Shown here: positions 35,046-46,448 of the stretch, one piece after another
Layout: each line of letters opens with the position of its first letter
Numbering within the stretch: the first letter of the stretch is position 1
Assembly: GCA_949752745.1 (NCBI GenBank)
Contig: OX457031.1
Span: 46,333,257 to 46,397,256 of the forward strand
Reading direction: 5' to 3'
DNA: 64,000 nt
Origin: Protula sp. h YS-2021
Lineage: Eukaryota; Annelida; Polychaeta; Sabellida; Serpulidae
Notes under the pieces: generated by a model
The model's database searches: none
Told to the model about the DNA's origin: nothing
Seen by the model: the letters and a program-made list of their open reading frames with translations, nothing else
Translations under genes and position numbers: made by a program

Positions 35046-36221
35046 ATAAATGTGAAAATGGCATTCCATAAACATCTTCGGGCGACAATCCTAGCAATCA
35101 AAATATACAAGATTTCTGCCAGATTTAAGCTGTTCATTTTTTTATTTTTCTACCGAAAAAAGGTGTATTGAATAAAAAAATTGCGTAAGTCATTGTTTGT
35201 GACGATTTGTCACTTTTAAATTACCAACAGGATCTACTTGTCAATTGGTCAATTTGGTTGTAAAAAATTGATTTCTAAGCTGAAGAAAAATGGTGAAATT
35301 AACGTCAAATGCAGAAAATAGTTTCTGATGTTTTTTTAACTTAAAAAATGTAACTTGAATTCTGTCAAATTTTGAAAGTATACTGTAAAGTCAAAGATGT
35401 GGGAGTTATATAGCGTTGAGCAGATATTTTGTGGGATTGAGAGTCTGTGTCAAAGTGCGCTCAGGAATGCTTTTTTTGAGGCCAGCCAGAAAACTAGTCC
35501 TGCTCTCATTCCAGATTTTAAGAAATGACCCGGTAGGAGCGAAACTGTATTTTTGAAAACATCGGTGGCTCGGCATTGAACAGGAGTGGTATTCTGCTTT
35601 GTCCTTATTTTTAAAGATGTCCTTATTTTTAAAAATAAGGATAAAAAAGCTATTCTTCTCTATCCTCAAACTTAACAAAGTCTTTTAAAAATAAGGATAA
35701 AAATTAAGGATGAACCATCTAATCTCATGAACAAGGATGCCCTTAAACATAAGAACAGAGCAGAATACTACTCCAGATCTTGATTCGTGTTTTCACTAAA
35801 TCTTGTCTTATAAAAGGTTTTATGATACAACATTTATAGTGGCATTATTAAACAGTTTTGCAAGCTTTCGAAATGTTCCGTACATAAAAATTCCAGCGGC
35901 GAAGTCCCTTATGTAAAATATTAAGACAAAATGCCCCGTTAAAAGGTCATTTTCAGTGTCTTTTCTGCATTCCGGGCCAACAATCTGACCGGTAAGACGA
36001 TTTCTTTTACTACCCAAAATTCTAGACCAAGGCGGGCCATTTTTTGCGATTTTAGCGACCCGGCCGAGGGATAAGGAACAAGGTTGTTTCGGATTGTTTC
36101 GCTGAAACAGAGGAACGCGCTGATTCGAATAGATTTTATAAGAAAAATAATCGACACCAGCAGCGTCTAGCGTTTTCAAATAATCGAAGCTGTACATTAA
36201 GAAAATAATCGACGTAGCAAA
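35046..36221. other. Non-coding interval around a small MITE
   Basis: Apart from the inverted-repeat element at 35581-35776, no structure or gene is recognised. Minus ORFs at 35406-36197 lack motifs. Confidence 0.45.
35581..35776. mobile_element. Small MITE-like element with about 40-bp inverted ends
   Basis: The left end CAGGAGTGGTATTCTGCTTT pairs with the reverse complement of the right end, CTGGAGTAGTATTCTGCTCT, and pairing continues imperfectly. Inside is a perfect 20-nt palindrome (35621-35640, CCTTATTTTTAAAAATAAGG). About 196 bp in all, non-coding. Confidence 0.65.
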
Positions 36222-37356
36222 ATGGAATTTATTCGAACAGAACGAGGTGGTCGCAAGTTGGTGTTGGATGGTTACTTGTACGTCAAGCAGAAGGAGTTGA
36301 AAAATGGTGTTGTTTCATTTCAGTGCAAGAAAAAGCGCCTCTCCGGTCAGAACCAGGGTCAATGTAAGGCAAAAGTCAGGGTTTGTGGAGACCAAATAGT
36401 TGGGCGGACGAATGAACATACGAACGGCGCTGTGCACGGAAGGGCTGAAATGTTTCGAGCACAACAGGAGATGAAGCGGCGAGCCCAAGAAACAGAGGTA
36501 ACTCCGGAACAAATTATTTTGCGGACAGCCGAAGATCTTTCCGAAGGTAATTCTAAAAACATAGTTAGCAAACATAAGTGTAAGCAGTGTGAAAAACGAG
36601 CAAAATATAAATAACAGTAATAAAAATAATACAAATGCAATAAACAACAGTGACTCAGTTCCAGACATTACACAGTTATTCACGCTAATTTTAGCGTTGA
36701 AGGACGTCCGGTCCATGGTAGATTTTGAAGCTGGGGCAAAAGCCGCACTGCAGGAGGTATTTCCAGGCGTTCAAGTGAAAGAATGTTCTACCACCTTTCA
36801 TAAAACATCTACCGAAAGGTGCAGAGTGAGGGGCTGCAGGAGCACTACAGCACAGACCAGGACTTTGCCATGGAAACCCAGTGTCTTGCTGCTATAGCGT
36901 TCGTCCCTGAGCGGCTGGTTGTCGATGCTTTTGAAATGCTACAAGACCATCTCAGCAAAGAAGCCACGCCCATTGCGGACTATTTCGAAGACACGTATAT
37001 AGGTCGGGCTCGCCGTAATATTCATGGAACGCCAAAGTTCGCACACGAATTGTGGAACATGCACATGCGCACTGAAATTGCCACGTCCCAACAACAACGC
37101 CAAGGGCTTCCACAGAAAGATATTGGCGGCGATGACATCCTTCCACCCCAACTTGGGGGGGGGGGGGTGCCTAGGCGTCTTGAAGAGGGAACATAGCCTC
37201 ACGATGATCATCTTTCATCAGATTATGGGTTTTCATTTTCCTGACCCACAAGCCGGCGATTACGCCGACGCTGCTCAACGAACCCAACCTTTGTCCCAGA
37301 CTTCGAAAACAGTCATGGACTATTTGCGCGGCATTGCCCATAATATTAAGTTCTGA
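36222..37356 (+). pseudogene. FLYWCH-type MULE-like transposase remnant with internal deletion
   Basis: Residues 3-72 of the first frame (36222-36614) form a FLYWCH zinc finger: DGYLYVKQKELKNGVVSFQC, CKAKVRV, then the HTNGAVHG histidine block. After a short divergent stretch, coding similar to the C-terminal part of MULE transposases resumes: KAALQEVFPGVQVKEC, then in other frames LAAIAFVPERLVVDAFEML, YFEDTYIGRARR and LKREHSLTMIIFHQ, to the stop at 37356. The central DDE part is missing. Frame changes lie near 36800 and 37090, and a G run at 37150-37162 adds another. FLYWCH-MULE fusions are common in invertebrate genomes; this is a dead copy. Confidence 0.72.
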
Positions 37357-37392
37357 ACCTTTTGTCTGGTTTGAAAGACTTGAAGGTCGTAA

Positions 37393-38325
37393 AGACGTAA
37401 TTAACACTTGGCAAGCCTTTGGCTTGCAAGGGTTATATGAATTTGTGCGAGCAGCCGTTCGTCCTTTTTTTCTTGACACTTTTTCCGATTTTTGTGACTT
37501 CTCCTTCTCTGACACTATGGGCCCTAGGACCATGAAACTTGGGACTTATCAAGAGCTTGATCTGAACGTGTGCATGTCACTTTTTATTTTCGTCTTCGAC
37601 TTCGTTTTCTTTGTTAAAACGCCATGTGAAAAGAGTGTATTTTTGCAAGTAAATGCACAGCATTTAAAGTATAGCACATAACGCCACACAGTTGGTCAGC
37701 TTTATGCGAGCTCTCACTGCGTAAACAGATAACACAGCGTATGCCTGATCAGTCACCCAAACCTTAAGTCAACAAAAAGCAAACACTACTCAGCTTATGA
37801 GACGTATTCAAGCTGTGTTGTTTGCTAATATATTTAGCTAGTATTTAGTTATGAACCTCTGGAGTTTTTTTTGACAGTGGTCCGATTTTTTTAGAATATT
37901 ATAAGCCGCATACATGCTGTGCCACAAGCTCTGTACATAGTCGTATAACACACTGTATGCGAAAGTTCGTTTCGTTTTCTTTTCACATCACCCATAAAAT
38001 AACACGTTGTTTCGCGTATTAACTGAGTATAAAGACAATGAATTATTTGCTCTTTTATACGCATTTTAAAAGATGGAGCACATTTCAATAGGGATTAGTC
38101 GTATAAAGCTCCTGTCTTACAAGCACACATCTTTTGTAATAAGCCCTGTTGTCTTTACATGCACTGTGTTCAATGTAATGTACTCAATACCAACAGATAA
38201 CAACAGATAAAAAACAAACACTACCGTGTAACAAGAAATAACCCATTGAAAGAAGTATTTTTGCGTTTTAATTTTTGTCAAGTGTTTAACATTTCGCTAG
38301 CGAAATAAGGTTCTAGTATTAAGTT
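37393..38325. mobile_element. MITE family 'CGCTAGCG', long copy
   Basis: Begins AATTAACACTTGGCAAGCC with a CAAGCCTTTGGCTTG hairpin and ends TTTGTCAAGTGTTTAACATTTCGCTAGCGAAATAAGG in pieces shared with copies at 41.5-42.3 and 48.8-49.8 kb. Shared internal phrases include GAACGTGTGCATGTCACTTT, TTCACTGCGTAAACAGATAA and AACCCATTGAAAGAAGTATT. There is no coding capacity; frames within it (for example 37334-37681) recur with each copy and are spurious. Confidence 0.65.
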
Positions 38326-39396
38326 ATGAACCTATGGAGGTTTTTTTGACAGTGGTCATTAACCATTTGACAGTTGTCTTTAATGGTGCATTAACCATTA
38401 TTTGGGAGCATGGCTGAGCATGTCGAAAACAGCATAGTGGTTGGAATAGTGAACTTGGAGCTTGTCAATAGCTTGATCTGAACGTGTGCATGTCACTTTT
38501 TATTTTCGTCTTCGATTTCGCTTTCTTTATTAAAACGCCATATGAAAAGAGTGTTTTTTCTGACAATAATTGCGCAGAACACCACACAGTTGGTCAGCTC
38601 TGTGCGAGCTTTCACTGCGTAAACAGATAATACAGCGTATGCCTGATCAGGCACTCAAACGTTAAATCAACAAAAAGCAAACACTACTCGGCTTATAAGA
38701 TGTATTCAAGCTGTGTTGTTTGCTAATATATTTAGCTGGTACTATGGAGTTTTTTTACAATGGTCCGATTTTTTAGAATATTATCAGCCGCATACATGCT
38801 GTGCCATGAGCTCTATACATAGTTGTATAACACACTGTATGCATGTTGTAAAATACTTATATTATTCAAGAACTAACCCATTGAAGGAAGTATTTTTGTG
38901 TTTTAATTTTTGTCAAGTGTTTAACATTTCGCTAGCGAAATAAGGTTCCAGTATTAAGTTATGAACCTATGGAGTTTTTTTTGACAGTGGTCCGATTTTT
39001 TAGAATATTATAAGCTGCATACATGCTGTGCCATGAGCTCTATACATAGTTGTATAACACACTGTATGCATGTTGTAAAATACTTATATTATTCAAGAAC
39101 TAACCCATTGAAGGAAGTATTTTGTGTTTTAATTTTTGTCAAGTGTTTAATATTTCGCTAGCGAAATAAGGTTCCAGTATTAAGTTATGAACCTATGGAG
39201 TTTTTTTATGAAAGTGGTCCAATTTTTTAGAATATTATAAGCTGCATACATGCTGTGCCATGAGCTCTATACATAGTTGTATAACACACTCTATGCATGT
39301 TGTAAAATACTTATATTATTCAAGAAATAACCCATTGAAGGAAGTATTTTTGTGTTTTAATTTTTGTCAAGTGTTTAGCATTTCGCTAGCGAAATG
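38326..39396. repeat. Tandem copies of the MITE 3' part, about 226-bp units
   Basis: GGTTCCAGTATTAAGTTATG starts units at 38944 and 39170 (226 bp apart), with one preceding and one following partial copy. Each unit ends in AACATTTCGCTAGCGAAATA. This looks like local amplification of one end of the element. Confidence 0.8.
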
Positions 39397-40845
39397 CGGC
39401 TCTAGTTTCAAATGAATAGATCAAAAGCTCTTGTAATTGCATGTATATGAAAGATTAGGTAGCATTTTTGAAGAATGCAATTGAAAGAATAAAAGATAAA
39501 TTATTTGCTGTAATTATATTTTCCTTGGGAGGGGGAATTTCAATTCAATAGGTCAAACACTTGTGTAATTGCAATTGTGTATATGATTAAATGAAAAGAA
39601 TAAAAGAAATTATTTGCTGTAAATATATTTTTCTTGGGGACAATAGGCCTGGAGGAATTGCCCTAGAGGGGGAAATGGTCGGGGGAGGGGAACTGGAAGG
39701 GGGAGTAGTCCGGGGGAATTGTCCTGTTCCCAGTTATTGTGGCTTGTGGGCGGTAGGTCCCTCAAGTTGTCAACTTAGGATCAAGTAATGTATATTGTTG
39801 GCATATATATCGTTAAATATATTAGTTCATGTTCAACATTTCGCGTGGTAGAATTAGCCGAAAATTTTACCATTCCTTTATATGCTCTGTTTTCAAACGA
39901 AAACTTAATTATTTAATTAATCGTCGATGCATTGCACTTTACGATTTCAAATCAAGATATCAAAGATTTATTGATCTATTAATTATGCGATTTTGATCCT
40001 GATTTCAAAGGTGTATTGTTCCGTTAAGAGTGAAAGTGATCATGTGCTGAAGATACATTACATTTACTAGCTGTGCAATTGCAACATTCATAGAATGCCA
40101 ATTTACAGATACAATAATTATAAGAAGTTCAAAATTGTACAGCATTTCATTGATCGAACAAATAGGATCAGTTCTTGCATTGTTTCTTTTTTTTCTATTT
40201 GACCAATCAGTTAAAAAGATATTTATTATAAGTTATTATAATTAGAATTCTAATTAATTATAAGTATTTATTATTATTATAATTAACTATAAATTATCAA
40301 AAAGATACAACGGATTCACCCTAAATTATAAAGTATGATCTCATTTATTTTCTGACATATCAGTTAAAAAGATATCCTCGACAATTATAAATCTCGGAAA
40401 AATGTCGCAGATGCAAATGTCGGTAAAACGTCGCTCAGCTAAATGTAGTACATTCCACCTCTGGGTGTAGTCCATAACCCTAATTTTGTATAAATAAAGC
40501 AAGTCTATACTAACTTAAAACGGCTAGGAGTGCATGCTTTTGTGGCAAGGTTCACCGTCTAGGAGAAAAGGATGAAAAAATTCTCTTTTTTTCTGATTGA
40601 CTAAGCAATCGGTTCGTGAATGGCTCTCTTTCCAGAAACGGTGTTCCTGCCCGAGATATCATGTCGTAATCATACATAAGCCTTGTGGTCATTGACCAAA
40701 CACTTATTGTGTGGGAAGTTGCTGCAAGTATATAAGACGCCCCTTCTCTTGCTTTCTTCATTAAATTCAGCTGGGCAGCATAGTGTTCTACACAGGTTCT
40801 ACACAAAATACAACTTGGTCTGATTTCTGACGACCGACAGGGTTA
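39397..40845. other. AT-rich non-coding interval
   Basis: Contains a purine-rich G patch at about 39640-39720 and a TTATTATAATTA-rich stretch at 40220-40290. No gene or RNA is recognised. Confidence 0.45.
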
Positions 40846-40988
40846 TATTTATTATGATTATGACTATTGTGATTATTATGATTATGATTGTTATGATAAT
40901 TATGATTACGGTTATGATCATTATGATTATTATGATTATGATGATGATGATGATGATGATTATAATTATTATTATTATTATTATTGAT
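40846..40988 (+). repeat. ATTATG/GATGAT microsatellite
   Basis: Imperfect (ATTATG)n and (GAT)n runs. The His/Asn-rich and Ile-rich minus-strand frames here are its translations. Confidence 0.9.
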
Positions 40989-41164
40989 ATGATTATCATA
41001 TAATGCAATATCCAAGCAGTTGCATCTTGTGCTTTACAACACATAGATACAGTGTAATAAAACACAATATTTCGTCAAACTAAAAGAATTCTATTCATGA
41101 CCAGATTCGACACACTCATCATGAAGTATAGCCATATATCGTATGTATGCTTATTTGAACAGGT

Positions 41165-41496
41165 AAGTCTTCAATTATTTTTTTACCACTGATTCGGAAT
41201 CAATGAATTTTAATGCTTCAGGTGAGCAGCCCCAAGCTCTATACGCTGCAACTCGAAAGGATCTGTCGCCGGCGCGTTTGACCTTGGTCGGTGGAATATC
41301 CAGTAAGTAAAAGGAGCAAAAGAGGAGTGTGAGCGAATGCTGCTTGATAACTAGCATTTCAAGCAGATAATTTGGGTCAGATCCGTGTAATAGATCAAGA
41401 GTGCTATTTTATGCGTGATCCTGCTCGTATTGGGGGCCAATGTAGTACCTCCAACGCTGGTGCCACGTGTTCTGATGCTTTCGGAGCCGTAACTAG
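41165..41496 (-). pseudogene. CR1/L2-like LINE ORF2 C-terminal tail, part 1
   Basis: Minus strand: a LLHGSDPNYLLEMLV-like block, then IPPTKVKRAGDRSFRVAAYR with AWG, then LKFIDSESVVKK and KTYLF. This is the conserved post-RT tail of CR1/Rex-type LINEs. Stops interrupt it. It continues beyond a MITE insertion at 42296-42450. Confidence 0.7.
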
Positions 41497-42291
41497 AACC
41501 TCAATTCGCTAGCGAAATGTTTAACACTTGACAAAAATTAAAACGCAAAAATGCTTCCTTCAATGGGTTATTTCTTGAATAATATATTGCAAACAACACA
41601 GCTTGAATACGTCTCATAAGCCGAGTAGTGTTTGGTTGTTGTTGACTTAAAGTTTTATTGACTGAGCAGGCATATGGCGTGGTATCTATTTACGCAGTGA
41701 GAGCTCGCACAAAGCTCAGCAACTGTGTTCTGTGATGTACGTTAAATGCTACGCATTTACTTGCAAAAGTACACTCTTTTGACGTGGCGTTTTAACAAAG
41801 AAAATGAAATCGAAGACGAAAATAAAAAGTGACATGCACACGTTCAGATCAAGCTCTTCATGAGTCCCAAGTTTCATGGTCCTAGGGCTCACAGTGTCAG
41901 AGAAGAAGAAGAAGACACAAAAAAAATCGGAAAAAGTGTCAAGAAGAAAAAAAAGGATGAACCTCTGCTTGCACAAATTCATATAACTCTTGCAAGCCAA
42001 AGGCTTGTCAAGTGTTAATGAAGCGTGCAGCAGCATTCTCAATTCGATATAGGTTATTAACACTTGACAAGCCATCAGCTTGCAAGAGTTATATGAATTT
42101 GTGCGAGCATCTAGCGTATGCTAGATCAGTCAATAAAACCTTAAGTCAACTGAAACCAAACACTACTCGGCTTATAAGACGTATTCAAGCTGTGTTGTTT
42201 GCAATATATTATTCAAGAAATAACCCATTGAAGGAAGTATTTTTGCGTTTTAATTTTTGTCAAGTGATTAACATTTCGCTAGCGAAGTGAG
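41497..42291. mobile_element. MITE family 'CGCTAGCG', inverted pair inserted in a LINE
   Basis: The outer ends are inverted: the left starts AGAACCTCAATTCGCTAGCG and the right ends with its complement (CGCTAGCGAAGTGAGGTTCT). Both halves carry TTAACACTTGACAA followed by a CAAGCC...GGCTTG-type hairpin near the centre (about 41990-42085). It splits a LINE reading frame. Confidence 0.7.
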
Positions 42292-42295
42292 GTTC

Positions 42296-42450
42296 TGGTC
42301 CTAAAGTTTATCTGAAATTCCATACAGTAACGAGTTGCAGTAGTCCAGTTTCAAAATAGTGAAAACGTGGACAAACATTTTCATCACATCAGGTGCGAGG
42401 GACCTTCTAAATGATTTCACCAGACAGATTCGCAAGAAGTACACTTTTTT
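42296..42450 (-). pseudogene. CR1/L2-like LINE ORF2 tail, part 2
   Basis: Minus strand reads FVHVFTILKLDYCNSLLYGI followed by SDKL, the well-known LDYCN block of CR1-clade ORF2, just before the MITE. It precedes part 1 in protein order. Confidence 0.72.
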
Positions 42451-42774
42451 CAAATGAGTATGTTTTATTTTTAATTCAGATTTAAATTTAATTTAAATAA
42501 CACCAAGATTTCTCCTTCTAACAACTTCGAACGCATAGGTTTCTTTATCTCTTTCAAAAATGGACATTTACTTTCAATTTTATTTGATAAATTACGTTTT
42601 GCTTTCAGTTAGTTTCAACCTACTTTCACACATCCACCTGGATACTAATGGAACTCTTGTGCCACATATTGATTCCAAAGAGGCTACGAATCCGAAGGGC
42701 AAAATGATTTGCAGTGTGGCAATTGCCAGATGCGAGAAGCTTGTGCAAATGTTGCAAATAGAACCATACCCATT

Positions 42775-42824
42775 TATCTATCTGTCTATTTGCTTGTCTA
42801 TCTATCTATATATCTATCTATCTG

Positions 42825-42893
<69 letters not shown>

Positions 42894-42940
42894 TTATCTG
42901 TCTACCTACCTACCTACCTACCTACCTACCTACCTATCTC

Positions 42941-43023
<83 letters not shown>

Positions 43024-43040
43024 ATCGATCTATCTATCTC

Positions 43041-43093
<53 letters not shown>

Positions 43094-43110
43094 ATCTCTA
43101 TATCTCTCTA
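42775..43110 (+). repeat. TATC microsatellite with TACC and TGTC interruptions
   Basis: (TCTA)n over about 335 bp, with (CTAC)n at 42900-42933 and (TGTC)n near 43000. The long frames on plus (42560-43342, 42709-43275) are its translations, hence runs of Tyr-Leu-Ser-Ile. Confidence 0.97.
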
Positions 43111-44246
43111 TCTTCTGTATCAGATCTATGTGATCTATCTAAATACACCAGAACTCGGGGATCGGACCAAACCGCAAATACTTTTCACCAGAATCGAAAT
43201 TCTTCCATTATTTCTGTTATTAAGGAACCCCATAAATCGGACCATCCCACACGTCAGTCCCAAATGTCATTTTAAAGTCCGCAAATACGACCGGTGGCAG
43301 AACAATCAAAGTACGCGTGTACTAAAAAATAACAGTCTGTAATTCCCAATTAGATGGATTGCAATTCTCTCTTTTTAATGCGATAAAAGAGAAAAAATGA
43401 AATGAGCTAAAAAAATAAATTGTGTCTTTTTTTAGCGATTATACAGATACACTATCATAGATAATTATGTATTCGTATACCATAAAAATTACTCGAACCC
43501 CGAAAATGATGTGTAAAAGTACTTTAGGTTGACGAGCTTCTGACGAGTTTGACAAAGACGAGTTTCTGACGACCCAAAGGTCGTCATTTAGGGAATCATC
43601 GATCTGACAAACCAAAACCTTTACAATTTGACGTCAGGAAGAGGTTTGAAAGAGGAATATTACTCAGTTTAAATTAAAAGAAGAAGCGAATGTTAGTTAC
43701 GAGTTTTATGCCTGGAAATTCCCAGCTGTCTAGAGCTCTGCCTTTATATAATACACTTTTTATCGGTTCGTTGATACTCAATCTTTTATTCAGCTTTGTA
43801 TGAATGACCTTTTTCCAAGGTTTGCTCGCTAGATTATAAAAAATAGCATGTGCCTGGCCTGTCTTCAGACATGTTTGTTTTGCCACTAGCTTGATTTTAC
43901 GATTATCTTAAGTAACAGTCGTGGTGTCATTGTGTGTCTTTTGTCAATAATGACGTGGAAAATTTCCCACTGGTCCAAAATAAAATCTTGCTAACATTGC
44001 TGTTTGTTTAGTAATCATGGATTTGTGTCGTGTTCATTTAAAGCTCATAGATTTCTTCTCATTTGTTGAAATATATTTCTGTTACATTTGGACCCTATAT
44101 TTGTTCTGTTTATAAATGGAAAGACACTTAAAAAATGAATTGCTTACCACCACCATAACATCGACAAACGACACCCACAACATTCAATTCGGACGAACCT
44201 CAACACCTACACCCGCAACACCGACGACCAGCAAACCTACAGCACG
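43111..44246. other. Non-coding interval
   Basis: No gene, RNA or repeat recognised. A CACCACCATAACATCGAC-like ACC-rich patch lies just before the palindromic element. Confidence 0.45.
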
Positions 44247-45085
44247 TTACGTCTGTTCCGTTCTGTTTTGTCCGCTGTACCGAAATGTCCGCTAATTCCA
44301 AACTGTTCCAAAATCTCCGCTAACCCTGTTCCAAAGTATCCGCTCGTTCCGTAATGTCCGCTAACCCTGTTCCAAAGTATCCGCTCGTTCCGTAATGTCC
44401 ACTAACCCTGTTCCAAAGTATCCGCTCGTCCTGGTTTGTCCGCTAACCCCGTTCCGTTTTATCCGCTGGTAGTGTCCGCTAAATCTTCAATTTTTAACCC
44501 AGCCGACTTTGTCGGGCTAGGTTAGTCGTGTCACTACAGGGGGCTTGAATGTATGTGCGCATGTGCGTAAGTGCGTATGTTAAACTTTATCTTTAAAATG
44601 CTACTCCTCCCACAGTTTTGCTCCAATCGTATTGATATTATGCAGGAATATTCCCTGGGTGGTCCCCCACCTGGCTATTACTTTTTTGACGATTGACGAA
44701 AAACTGACAAAATGGCGGCACTTTTTGTGCCCTTTTAACCCATTTTAAAATGCTATATCTGCTACAGTTCTACACCAATCGCTTAGATGTTGCGCAGAGA
44801 TGTTCCCCAAGGGGTCGCCTACCAGGCTATTATTTTTTTTCGCGGTTCGCCAAAAACTACAGAAATGGCGGAACATTTGAAGTTTGAAGCGAACCCATGG
44901 TTGGAAGGTTGGTGGTTCGATCCCACCCTCGGGCAACACTTTCACCTTCTGTCTATCATACTGTCATATCATGGGGACCCCCGGGTTCTCAATGTGAGGA
45001 AACCCCCGGTTCTCAGTGTGAGGACCTCCCCCGGGGTCCTCCATGTGAGGACTTCGACCATCTGTCTATCATGTGAGGACTCAAC
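44247..45085 (+). repeat. Left arm of the foldback element
   Basis: Complement of 46449-47226. It contains a Pol III B-box-like GGTTCGATCCC at about 44915 in the context AAGGTTGGTGGTTCGATCCC, the same as the T arm of the tRNA-like sequence in the spacer. ORFs on both strands mirror those in the other arm and are structural artefacts. Confidence 0.85.
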
Positions 45086-45369
45086 CCCCGGGTTCTCGAT
45101 GTGAGGACCTCCCCCAGGATGTGATTCAACACCCTTTAAGAGCATATTGTGTGCGCACAAGTGTTCCATTCTTGCTGTGGCTGTTGTTGGATGCACATGG
45201 AAAAAAGGAAGTGAAAACAGTTGCTCTTGCTGTTGTTGGATATACATGGAGAACAAGTGAAGGATTGACTGGAATACACAAAGGAGACGAAGTAAAAGAT
45301 TGGCTATTCTTTGGAAAGGAAGTGAAAGATTGGTTGGAATACACATGGTAAGTGACTTTTTTTTGTGCC

Positions 45370-45635
45370 TATGTAACATCATGTGACAATATGTGACTTT
45401 ATGTGACTCTGTGACATCATTTGACATTATACGACTTTATGTGACTCTGTGACATTATGTGACATTATGTGACTCTGTGACATTATGTCACATTTTGTGA
45501 CTCTGTGACATTATGTGACTCTGTGACATTATGTGACTCTGTGACATTATGTGACTTTATATGACTCTGTGACATCATGTGACATTATGTGACATCATGT
45601 GACTATGTGACATCATATGGCTATATGACTATGTG
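45370..45635 (+). repeat. GTGAC minisatellite (TGTGACTCTGTGACATTA units)
   Basis: Units of about 18-27 bp built from ATGTGACATTATGTGACTC, in the spacer of the foldback element. Confidence 0.88.
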
Positions 45636-45708
45636 AGGACTATGTAATTGCTATGTCAGCATAATTAGTCCAAGTATGTATGTAACTATCAGATCGTTCA
45701 ATAGACCA

Positions 45709-45781
45709 GCCCTGTTAGCTCACTTGGTAGAGCGGAGGACTCGTAAACTGAAGGTTGGTGGTTCGATCCCACCTAGGGGCA
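45709..45781 (+). tRNA. tRNA-Thr(CGT)-like sequence, probably a pseudogene or SINE-type promoter
   Basis: 73 bp with a perfect T stem (GGTGG/CCACC, loop TTCGATC), a perfect D stem (GCTC/GAGC with GG in the loop), good A and B boxes, and loop CTCGTAA giving anticodon CGT. The acceptor stem pairs in 5 of 7 positions and the anticodon stem in only 2 of 5. No CCA is encoded. T-runs follow at about 45790 and 45798. The poor anticodon stem argues against a working tRNA. Confidence 0.45.
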
Positions 45782-46241
45782 AACATATTTTCTTGTTTTT
45801 TTTTCTGTTTGTTTTTTGTTTGTTTTTAATATAGCCATATTTCTATGCCTTTTTCACTGATAATATTTAATTAGCCATATCTCAGTGGTTCTATTAGAGT
45901 AACCACTCACACACAAAAAGCGCAGGAATAAGTATATGAATGACCTCAGAGTGTGGGAACGATCAATAAATTTGAGCGCGAAAGACCTCAGAGCGTGAGA
46001 ACGATCAATAAATTTGAGAACATCAAAGACCACAGATCGTGGGAACGATCAATAAATTATAGAACATCAAAGGCCTAGACCGTGGAACGATCGATACATT
46101 TGAGAAGGAATGGGATTTTCCCCAAGCTAAGTCTAATGTTATGTTTTATGTTATAGTAGTGGGAAAATGGTGGTTCTAAAGCACATTTAACAAATGTAGT
46201 TTTTGGAAAACATATGATGCATAAAATAAGTTGGAACATTT

Positions 46242-46447
46242 TACCATGATACTAATTCGAATGCTTTGAAGTCATTATACTGGGAAAACGATGCTTCGAG
46301 ACCAACTTTAACAAATTTAGTATGCTAAAATGCTAAAACCTATTTTATTTATCATATGTTATCAAAAACAGAATTGGTTAAAATTGGTCTCAAACCATCG
46401 TTTTCCCCCTACTATGACTTCAAAGCATTCGAATTAGTATCATGGTA
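46242..46447. mobile_element. 206-bp near-perfect hairpin MITE
   Basis: Ends TACCATGATACTAATTCGAA and its complement; pairing runs about 75 nt from each end, past a GGAAAACGATG block, with few mismatches. It abuts the right arm of the foldback element. Confidence 0.8.
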
Positions 46448-46448
46448 G

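Noticed and set aside
37334..37681. 115-codon plus frame with a hydrophobic FIFVFDFVFF stretch
   Set aside because: The same frame recurs in each MITE copy (41749-42075, 49377-49706) with no conservation beyond DNA identity.
40788..41065. His/Asn-rich and Ile-rich minus frames
   Set aside because: Translations of the ATTATG/GATGAT simple repeat.
42560..43342. 260-codon plus frame rich in Tyr-Leu-Ser-Ile
   Set aside because: Translation of the TATC microsatellite.
44745..45104. Mirrored ORFs in the foldback arms (for example EGGIEPPTFQPW)
   Set aside because: They come from the inverted repeat and the tRNA-like T arm; no codon-level support.
45709..45781. A functional tRNA-Thr gene
   Set aside because: Only 2 of 5 anticodon-stem pairs form and the acceptor stem has two mismatches; kept as tRNA-like only.
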